In this document: piece after piece, positions 21,446 to 27,813 of the stretch
Layout of the letters: each line of letters opens with the position of its first letter
Position numbering within the stretch: the first letter of the stretch is position 1
Source of the DNA: 2-01-FULL-49-10 sp041652335
Lineage (GTDB): Bacteria > Patescibacteriota > Kazan-3B-28 > UBA10110
Length of the DNA stretch: 27,813 bases
Direction: 5' to 3'
NCBI GenBank assembly: GCA_041652335.1
Contig: JBAZHL010000007.1
Span: forward strand, 1 to 27,813
Program-made: the position numbers and the translations under genes
Notes under the pieces: model-generated
Database searches by the model: none
What the model saw: the letters and a program-made list of their open reading frames with translations, nothing else
What the model was told of the DNA's origin: nothing

Positions 21446-21919
21446 TTAAAACCGCGCGAAGTGGGCAAAGGCTCTGTTAGCCTCGGCCATCTTGTGAGTC
21501 TCTTCTTTTTTCTTAACCGCCCCACCGGTGTTGTTAAAAGCATCCATAAATTCGGAGGCTAACCGATCACGAAGCGGCATCCCCTTTCTGCTTCTGGCAG
21601 ATTTGACTAACCACTGCATCGCCAGAATGATTCTCCGCTCAGAGCTTACCTCCATCGGGATCTGGTAGTTGGCTCCACCTACCCTCCGGCTTCTAAGCTG
21701 AACCATCGGCGAGACATTGTCTAAAACGGTTTGAAATACTTCCATCGGGGTTTTGTTCAACTTTTTCCCAGCGATCTCCAGACCAGCGTAGACCGATTGC
21801 TCAGCCACATTTTTTTTGCCGTTTAGCATGATCTTGTTAATAAAACGTTGAACTAAAACGCTCCCGTACTTTTTATCGGGGGCAATTTCACGTTTAGGAG
21901 TGTTACCTTTTCTGGACAT
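21446..21919 (-). CDS. rpsG: Ribosomal protein uS7
   Basis: S7 nucleates the small-subunit head and represses the str operon in E. coli. The 157-residue protein starts MSRKGNTPKREIAPDKKYGS. It carries LVQRFINKIMLNGKKNVAEQ, RSRRVGGANYQIPMEV and AFAHFARF at the C-terminus. The length matches the family. It follows rpsL by 14 nt. Confidence 0.98.
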   Translation of the reverse strand: MSRKGNTPKREIAPDKKYGSVLVQRFINKIMLNGKKNVAEQSVYAGLEIAGKKLNKTPMEVFQTVLDNVSPMVQLRSRRVGGANYQIPMEVSSERRIILAMQWLVKSARSRKGMPLRDRLASEFMDAFNNTGGAVKKKEETHKMAEANRAFAHFARF

Positions 21920-21933
21920 AGATAGGGTTAAAT

Positions 21934-22350
21934 TTAAGAGGCTGATTTAGCGCCGTACTTGCTGCGGCCCTGTTTGCGATTGGCCACTCCAGCCGTATCT
22001 AACGTTCCGCGAATAATATGATAGCGCACACCAGGCAAGTCTTTAACGCGCCCACCACGCAATGTCACGATGGAGTGCTCTTGTAAGTTATGGCCGATGC
22101 CGGGGATGTAAGCGGTTACCTCCATCCGATTAGTTAACCTGACTCGAGCGATTTTTCTCAAAGCGGAGTTTGGTTTCTTAGGCGTCTTGGTAGTTACCTT
22201 TAAACACACGCCACGTTTCTGAGGGGCGCCCTTACCTAATTTGACAGTTTTGGTTTTAAGAGTATTAAAAGTCGTCTGCATCGCTGGTGATTTGGACTTG
22301 TGCGCTGCAGTCTTTCTCTTTTTTCTGATCAGTTGGTTGATAGTAGGCAT
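21934..22350 (-). CDS. rpsL: Ribosomal protein uS12
   Basis: S12 sits at the decoding centre. The 138-residue form has the longer N-terminal loop seen in Gram-positive S12, against about 124 residues in E. coli. PQKRGVC is followed by TPKKPNSALRK (56-66) and by GGRVKDLPGVRYH (99-111); the lysines linked to streptomycin sensitivity are present at both sites. It begins 41 nt after rpoC, with no Shine-Dalgarno before the ATG. Confidence 0.99.
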   Translation of the reverse strand: MPTINQLIRKKRKTAAHKSKSPAMQTTFNTLKTKTVKLGKGAPQKRGVCLKVTTKTPKKPNSALRKIARVRLTNRMEVTAYIPGIGHNLQEHSIVTLRGGRVKDLPGVRYHIIRGTLDTAGVANRKQGRSKYGAKSAS

Positions 22351-22357
22351 ACTTGCT

Positions 22358-22387
22358 ATTTAAGCTCTTGGGGGGCAGTTCTGTCAA
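22358..22387 (-). promoter_or_regulatory. Weak candidate promoter before rpsL
   Basis: A perfect TTGACA (22382-22387) lies 5 nt beyond the rpoC stop, with TTAAAT (22358-22363) 18 nt downstream on the minus strand. The start would fall at or next to the rpsL ATG, giving a leaderless mRNA. The -10 box matches 4 of 6 and the spacer is long, so this is tentative. Confidence 0.22.
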
Positions 22388-22391
22388 ATGA

Positions 22392-25300
22392 TTATTCTTC
22401 CACGTCTTCAACCGGTTCTACCACAGTAGCCGATTCGATTCTGCTCCTAAAGCCGGTTCCGGCTGGAATTAGGCGACCAATGATAACGTTTTCTTTAAGC
22501 CCTCTCAGGTGATCAATCGTCCCCCTGGTAGCCGCATCCACCAACACCCGAGTAGTTTCTTGGAAGGAGGCAGCCGATAGGAATCCTTCAGTAGAGAGCG
22601 CCGCTTTAGACACCCCCAACAGAAGGCTCTCGTAAGTAATTGGTCGTTTGCCAGCAGCCGTTAACTTGGCGACCTCATGGTCGGCCACTAACTTAGAAAT
22701 AACTTCTCCGGCCATATATTCACTGTCGCCTTCGTCTTGAATCCGTACTCGGCCAAACATCCGGCTAACAATTACTTCCAAATGCTTATCATTAATACTC
22801 TGACCCTGGAGGGCATAGATCTTCTGGATCTCGTGAATAATGTAACGCTTAGTAGCTGCTTCACCCTTTAACCGCATTAAATCCTTAAGACTATAGTGGC
22901 CTTCGGTTAAGGCATCGCCTTGTTCAACTTCGTCACCATCAGAAACCCTCAGGAACATCGTGGAGGTTATGGGATATTCGATGGCTTCTTTTTTCTGATA
23001 CACCAGATGAGCTCGGTTGCCAGTAACGCCCGCCACCCCGGCATAGGGTGCCTCGATCGGGTTGCCATCTTTATCGGTGGCTAATACGTCACCCTTCTTA
23101 ACTTGATCGCCATCCTGAACCTTGATGGTAACTCCCTTGCCATGCGGCACATCTACTGTCTTATCAACGGTAGCCATCAGTTGAAGGAACTTCTTATCGC
23201 TCACTTCGACGATCTTGATAGTCCCGCTCTTTTCCGCCAACAGTGCTTCGGTTTTAGGATTACGCGCCTCGAACACTTCTTCAACGCGCGGCAGACCTTG
23301 AGTAATATCCAGAGCCGAAGCGACACCACCGGTATGGAAGGTTCTCATGGTCAACTGGGTGCCAGGTTCACCGATACTTTGAGCCGCTACGATCCCGACC
23401 GCTTCACCCAAATTCACCAACTTACCGCGTGCCAGATCGTTACCATAGCATTTCTGACAAATTCCAAAATCCAACTGGCAACCTAACGGCGACCTAACAG
23501 TGAGCGTGTCGAGTTTAAGTTCGTTAATTAATTTAGCTGCTGCCTCGTCAACGTAAGCGCCACCCGCTAATACGGTGTGACCCTTGTCGTCCTTAATATC
23601 GTTAAGCAAGAAACGACCGCGAGCCGATGAAGCCAACGTCTCGCCGATCTCTTCGGCGTCTTCGCGATAAACTGTGCGGCCTTCGGAGGCTCCACAATCT
23701 TCCGCTACAATTACCACATCTTGTGATACATCAACCAAACGACGAGTAAGATACCCGGCATCGGAGGTTCTTAAGGCTGTATCGGCACCACCCTTGCGGG
23801 CGCCGTGAGTAGAGATAAAGTATTCCAGCGAAGTTAAGCCCTCGCGATAGTTAGATTTAACGGGTAACTCCATCGATTTACCAGCCGGGTTAACCACAAC
23901 CCCTTTCATTCCAACCAGCTGGTTTAACTGCTCGATGCTACCACGGGCACCAGAATCGATCATCAAGTTAGTAGAACCAAACATATCTTTCTCTTTGTGC
24001 GCCACAAAACCCTCAACCTGTTCCTTAACAGTTTCCCATAACTGAATTGATAACCGACGGCGCTCATCAACTGTGATAAAACCATCCTTATACTGGTCTC
24101 TGATCAGTTCTACTTTTTCCTCAGTCGCCTTGATCAGATCGGCTTTCTGATCCGGGATCTGCAGATCAGACACACTAAAGGTCACACCGGATAGCGTGGC
24201 GAAATTGAAACCAGTATTCTTTAAAGCATCAGCAAATTTAGCGGTCTGCTCGTTGCCTAATTCGGTATGTACCCGATTAAGGATCTTCTTTAATGTCTTT
24301 TTAGTAACAACTTCGTTAATAAAGCCAAGCTCTTTAGGAATTACTCGGTTAAACATTAACCGACCCAAAGTGGTCTCAATTAATTTTCCATCGCGTCTAA
24401 CGGTAACTGGATTGTGGAAACCCAACTGATCGTTGTTGTGAGCGATCAGAGCATCATCAATATTCTCAAAGACTCTCATCCGCTCGCCTTCTCGTTTGGG
24501 TCGCATTAATGTCATGTAGTAGCAACCCAACACCACGTCCTGAGTTGGGACGATGATTGGATCACCGGTAGCCGGCTTAAGCAGGTTATGCGACGAAAGC
24601 ATAATCTCCTCGGCCTCTTTTTGAGCCGGGCGAGAGAGCGGTAAATGAACCGCCATCTGGTCGCCGTCAAAGTCAGCGTTAAAGGCACTACAAGTTAACG
24701 GATGCAGTTGGATAGCGTTGCCTTCAACTAATTTTGGCTTAAAGGCCTGGATGCCCAGTCGGTGCAATGTTGGCGCGCGGTTGAGTAATACATGGTAGTG
24801 GCCGATCACCTCGTCTAATGCGTCCCATACCTCGGGCACCTGACGCTCCACCATCTTGCTGGCGGTTTTAACATTGTGAACAATTTCATTCCGCAACAAG
24901 ACAGAGATAACAAATGGCTTAAAGATCTCGAGGGCGATCGTCTTAGGTAGACCACATTCGTTGAGATTTAGAGTAGGTCCAACCACGATGACGCTACGAC
25001 CAGAGTAGTCCACGCGCTTACCCAACAAGTTCTGACGGAAACGACCTTGTTTCCCACGCAGTAGATCGGCAATCGATTTGAGTTTACGTTTGCTGGTAGT
25101 AGCAGTGGAGGCTTCTCTGGCAGTTAGATCAAATAACGCATCAACTGCTTCTTGCAGCATGCGCTTTTCGTTCCGGGTAATAACTTCCGGTGCGCCGATC
25201 TCTACCAATTTCTGCAATCGATTGTTGCGATTGATCACTCGGCGATACAGATCGTTAAGATCGGAGGTGGCAAATCTTCCACCATCTAACTGCACCATCG

Positions 25301-26249
25301 GTCGAAGGTCTGGCGGGATAACCGGCAAGTTTTGGATCAGCATCCACTCGGGACGGATCTTAGCCCTTCTAAACCCTTCTAATAAGCGAAGGCGTTTTTG
25401 CAACCGTTTGCGCTTTTGGCCAACGGCGTTTATTAACTCCTCGCGAATCTCTTTAATATCAGCTTCCAGATCGACCGAACTGATCAGCTCGTGAACCGCT
25501 TCCGCCCCGATGCCAGCCTTAAACACGGAACCGTATTTGAGCGATAGGTCACGATACTCCAATTCGGAAATTACTCGGCGCGGGATAAGGTCGTTAATCT
25601 CGGCCACTGCCGTACTGTATGCCTGTTTTAACTTATCTAATTTATCCAGTAGCTCTTTAGATAATCTCGACTGTTCATTCTCATTAGTATCAGTCGAATT
25701 ATTTTTGTAATCATTCTTAAGGGCTTTAGTGTGCTGGCTATATTCGCCACTCAACTGCTCTAAGGCTTGAGCTTTAGCAGCCTCATCAACCGAGGTAATA
25801 ATGTAGGCGGCAAAATAAATTACCTGCTCTAATTTTTTAGCCTGAACATCTAAGGTTAGTCCCAAACGAGATGGGGCTCCCCGAAGATACCAAATGTGTG
25901 AAACTGGCACGGCCAGAGTAATGTGACCCATCCGTTCACGACGAACCACGGCTCTGGTTACCTCGACGCCACATTTATCACAGACCACGCCCTTATAACG
26001 GATCTTCTTATATTTGCCACAGTAACACTCCCAGTCTTTGGTGGGTCCAAAAATGCGTTCGTCGAACAGACCGTCCTTCTCTGGTTTGAGGGTTCGGTAG
26101 TTGATGGTTTCTGGTTTAGTTACCTCGCCGTGAGACCAAGCCAAAATCTGTTCGGGCGAAGCTAACGAGATGCGAATACCCACGAACTCTTCTTTCAAGT
26201 TCTTTTTCTTGGCATTCCGGTCGGCTTGGGGGAGGGTTTCTCTCATCAT
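22392..26249 (-). CDS. rpoC: RNA polymerase subunit beta'
   Basis: The largest catalytic subunit, 1285 residues. The zinc ribbon near the N-terminus uses C75, C77, C90 and C93. The active site NADFDGDQM lies at 524-532, with the three aspartates holding catalytic magnesium. The bridge helix is near 806-842, and a second zinc site uses C852, C924, C931 and C934. The trigger loop is near 948-975 (AVGIVAAQSIGEPGTQLTMR). The length is shorter than the about 1400 of E. coli, lacking large lineage inserts. It starts directly after the rpoB stop (TAA then ATGATG), so either of two adjacent ATGs may be used. Confidence 0.99.
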   Translation of the reverse strand: MMRETLPQADRNAKKKNLKEEFVGIRISLASPEQILAWSHGEVTKPETINYRTLKPEKDGLFDERIFGPTKDWECYCGKYKKIRYKGVVCDKCGVEVTRAVVRRERMGHITLAVPVSHIWYLRGAPSRLGLTLDVQAKKLEQVIYFAAYIITSVDEAAKAQALEQLSGEYSQHTKALKNDYKNNSTDTNENEQSRLSKELLDKLDKLKQAYSTAVAEINDLIPRRVISELEYRDLSLKYGSVFKAGIGAEAVHELISSVDLEADIKEIREELINAVGQKRKRLQKRLRLLEGFRRAKIRPEWMLIQNLPVIPPDLRPMVQLDGGRFATSDLNDLYRRVINRNNRLQKLVEIGAPEVITRNEKRMLQEAVDALFDLTAREASTATTSKRKLKSIADLLRGKQGRFRQNLLGKRVDYSGRSVIVVGPTLNLNECGLPKTIALEIFKPFVISVLLRNEIVHNVKTASKMVERQVPEVWDALDEVIGHYHVLLNRAPTLHRLGIQAFKPKLVEGNAIQLHPLTCSAFNADFDGDQMAVHLPLSRPAQKEAEEIMLSSHNLLKPATGDPIIVPTQDVVLGCYYMTLMRPKREGERMRVFENIDDALIAHNNDQLGFHNPVTVRRDGKLIETTLGRLMFNRVIPKELGFINEVVTKKTLKKILNRVHTELGNEQTAKFADALKNTGFNFATLSGVTFSVSDLQIPDQKADLIKATEEKVELIRDQYKDGFITVDERRRLSIQLWETVKEQVEGFVAHKEKDMFGSTNLMIDSGARGSIEQLNQLVGMKGVVVNPAGKSMELPVKSNYREGLTSLEYFISTHGARKGGADTALRTSDAGYLTRRLVDVSQDVVIVAEDCGASEGRTVYREDAEEIGETLASSARGRFLLNDIKDDKGHTVLAGGAYVDEAAAKLINELKLDTLTVRSPLGCQLDFGICQKCYGNDLARGKLVNLGEAVGIVAAQSIGEPGTQLTMRTFHTGGVASALDITQGLPRVEEVFEARNPKTEALLAEKSGTIKIVEVSDKKFLQLMATVDKTVDVPHGKGVTIKVQDGDQVKKGDVLATDKDGNPIEAPYAGVAGVTGNRAHLVYQKKEAIEYPITSTMFLRVSDGDEVEQGDALTEGHYSLKDLMRLKGEAATKRYIIHEIQKIYALQGQSINDKHLEVIVSRMFGRVRIQDEGDSEYMAGEVISKLVADHEVAKLTAAGKRPITYESLLLGVSKAALSTEGFLSAASFQETTRVLVDAATRGTIDHLRGLKENVIIGRLIPAGTGFRSRIESATVVEPVEDVEE

Positions 26250-27813
26250 TTATTTCTTCTTAAGTTTTTTGGGCAACACTTCGTTAATAACCTTGCCGTT
26301 TTTGTCTAATAGTTCGATGTTTAACCCCAGGCCCTGTAACTCTTTAGCAATTACGTTAAACGCTTCTGGGGTTTGGGGTTTCTGGATCTCCTCACCCTTG
26401 ATGATCGCTTCGTAGGTACGCGAACGACCAAGCACATCATCAGATTTAATGGTAAGCATTTCTTGCAAGATATGAGCCGCGCCATAACCTTCGAGCGCCC
26501 AGACCTCCATCTCACCCAAGCGTTGGCCGCCTAACTGAGCCTTACCACCTAATGGTTGTTGTGTAACCAGTGCGTAGGGGCCAATGGAGCGAGCGTGGAT
26601 CTTATCGTCTACCATGTGGATCAGCTTCAGCATATAAACCACACCAACGGTAGTTTTTTGATCAAATCGTTTGCCGCTCCGACCGTCAAAAAGCTGAATC
26701 TTACCATCAGACGGGAGGTTTGCTCGTTGCATCTCTTCTACGATCCCCTCCATATCGATGCCTTCGAATACTGGGTTAACCGCGTTAAATCCAAGCGTGG
26801 CAGCTGCCCAGCCTAAATGAGTCTCTAAGACCTGACCCAAGTTCATTCGGGAGATAATACCGAGAGGATTTAATACGATGTCGACCGGGGTACCATCAGC
26901 CATAAACGGCATATCCGCTTGTGGCAGAACTCTGGAGATAACACCCTTGTTGCCGTGACGACCAGCCAACTTGTCACCCACGGAGATCTTTCTTAACTGA
27001 GCGATGTAGACATAGATCCGTTTGATCACCCCCACCTCTAATTTATCGCCTTTATCCCGATCAAATATCTTAACGTCAACCACTTTGCCGTAACCACCGT
27101 GAGGTAGGCGCAAAGAAGTGTCTTTAACGTCTTTAACTTTTTCGCCAAAGATCGCCCGCAGCAACCGCTCTTCGGCAGTTAGCTCGGTCTCTCCTTTAGG
27201 CGTAATCTTTCCAACTAAAATATCGTTGGCCTTAACCCGAGCCCCAACTCTTACGATACCGTCCTCGTCGAGGTCGGCTACGGCATCTTCACCAACATTG
27301 GGAATATCTCTGGTAGTGATCTCCGGACCTAACTTGGTTTCCCGGACATCAATCTCTTCGCGTTTAATATGAATTGAGCTGTAGACATCTTCCCTGACTA
27401 ATCGCTCAGAAATAATGATAGCGTCCTCGTAGTTAGATCCGCCCCAAGGCATAAACGCTACCAACAAGTTTTGGCCTAAGGCTAATCTCCCGTTAACGAT
27501 CGCCGGTCCATCACAGAGCGGCTCCCCTTTCTTTACCTTCTGACCTTTAACTACGATCGGCTTTTGATGCAAATTGGTTTCGTAGTTTGAGCGACGGAAA
27601 TTAGATAGTTTAAAGACGTGAGTTTTCTCATCTTTATCACCAGTTAGCTCGATCCGCTTGGCGTCCACATACTTAATCGTACCGGCAACCGGAGCGGTGA
27701 TCACCCACCCAGAACCTAACGCGGCTGGGCCTTCCATACCAGTTCCCACGATCGGGACGGAAGGTTTAACTAATGGTACCGCCTGCCGTTGCATGTTCGA
27801 TCCCATCAGGGCT
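26250..27813 (-). CDS. rpoB: RNA polymerase subunit beta, C-terminal part (cut by window edge)
   Basis: The last 520 codons of beta; the frame is open to the window end. The first residues visible, ALMGSNMQRQAVPL, belong to the middle of beta, so the ATG at 27806 is internal and not a start. Later motifs are FMPWGGSNYEDAIIISERLV, GDKLAGRHGNKGVIS, MPFMADGTPVDIVLNPLGI and GKAQLGGQRLGEMEVWALEG. These belong to the conserved regions around the active site and the C-terminal clamp that grips beta'. The rifampicin-binding region lies upstream and is not visible. Confidence 0.99.
   Translation of the reverse strand, partial: ALMGSNMQRQAVPLVKPSVPIVGTGMEGPAALGSGWVITAPVAGTIKYVDAKRIELTGDKDEKTHVFKLSNFRRSNYETNLHQKPIVVKGQKVKKGEPLCDGPAIVNGRLALGQNLLVAFMPWGGSNYEDAIIISERLVREDVYSSIHIKREEIDVRETKLGPEITTRDIPNVGEDAVADLDEDGIVRVGARVKANDILVGKITPKGETELTAEERLLRAIFGEKVKDVKDTSLRLPHGGYGKVVDVKIFDRDKGDKLEVGVIKRIYVYIAQLRKISVGDKLAGRHGNKGVISRVLPQADMPFMADGTPVDIVLNPLGIISRMNLGQVLETHLGWAAATLGFNAVNPVFEGIDMEGIVEEMQRANLPSDGKIQLFDGRSGKRFDQKTTVGVVYMLKLIHMVDDKIHARSIGPYALVTQQPLGGKAQLGGQRLGEMEVWALEGYGAAHILQEMLTIKSDDVLGRSRTYEAIIKGEEIQKPQTPEAFNVIAKELQGLGLNIELLDKNGKVINEVLPKKLKKK

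Noticed and set aside
21343..21543. A minus-strand open frame spanning the end of rpsG and the hairpin region
   Set aside because: It overlaps rpsG in another frame and reads through palindromes; no family resemblance.
27804..27806. Start codon of a short 518-codon rpoB
   Set aside because: This ATG is within the conserved MGSNMQRQAVPL motif in the middle of beta, and the frame stays open to the window edge.

Overview
The window is almost entirely one minus-strand super-operon of transcription and translation genes from a bacterium. Read in the transcribed direction (high to low coordinates) it runs: rpoB (3' part only), rpoC, rpsL, rpsG, fusA, tuf, rpsJ, rplC, rplD, rplW, rplB, rpsS, rplV, rpsC, rplP, rpmC, rpsQ, rplN, rplX, rplE, rpsZ (zinc S14), rpsH, rplF, rplR, rpsE, rplO, secY, adk, map, infA, rpmJ, rpsM, rpsK, rpsD, rpoA, rplQ, rplM, rpsI, secE, nusG, rpmG. 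A helix-turn-helix orphan gene and a tRNA-Trp(CCA) gene follow. That is 42 protein genes and one tRNA, all on one strand, with most gaps between 0 and 15 nt.

The organism looks like a streamlined bacterium, most likely of the Candidate Phyla Radiation (Patescibacteria). This is inference from three points. rpmD (L30), normally between rpsE and rplO, is absent. The beta operon, str, S10, spc and alpha operons are fused into one run, ending in rplM-rpsI. The HTH orphan is of a type I associate with these genomes. Every gene reads cleanly with TGA used only as a stop (map), so the code is standard, which argues against the UGA-recoding lineages (Gracilibacteria, Absconditabacteria). I cannot place it more finely.

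Layout: 22392-27813 holds RNA polymerase beta and beta'; 17923-22350 the str cluster (S12, S7, EF-G, EF-Tu); 11451-17854 the S10 cluster and the first part of spc; 7693-11447 the rest of spc, ending in SecY; 2248-7706 adk, map, infA and the alpha cluster with L13 and S9; 1348-2243 secE and nusG; 755-1347 rpmG inside a patch of palindromic and tandem repeats; 23-754 the HTH orphan, whose stop codon overlaps the tRNA-Trp gene by two bases. The L11/L1/L10/L7-L12 genes that usually lie between nusG and rpoB are not in the window.

The genes jointly make the ribosome, RNA polymerase, elongation factors, initiation factor 1 and the protein-export channel, plus methionine aminopeptidase and adenylate kinase. 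No defence system, phage, insertion sequence or CRISPR array is visible. The more unusual signals are in the few real gaps: strong hairpins in rpsG-fusA, fusA-tuf, tuf-rpsJ and rpsJ-rplC, with a canonical G-quadruplex motif overlapping the fusA-tuf hairpins. Others are the repeat cluster around rpmG, the reshuffled secE-nusG-rpmG-tRNA-Trp block, and unusual tails on L22 and S11.
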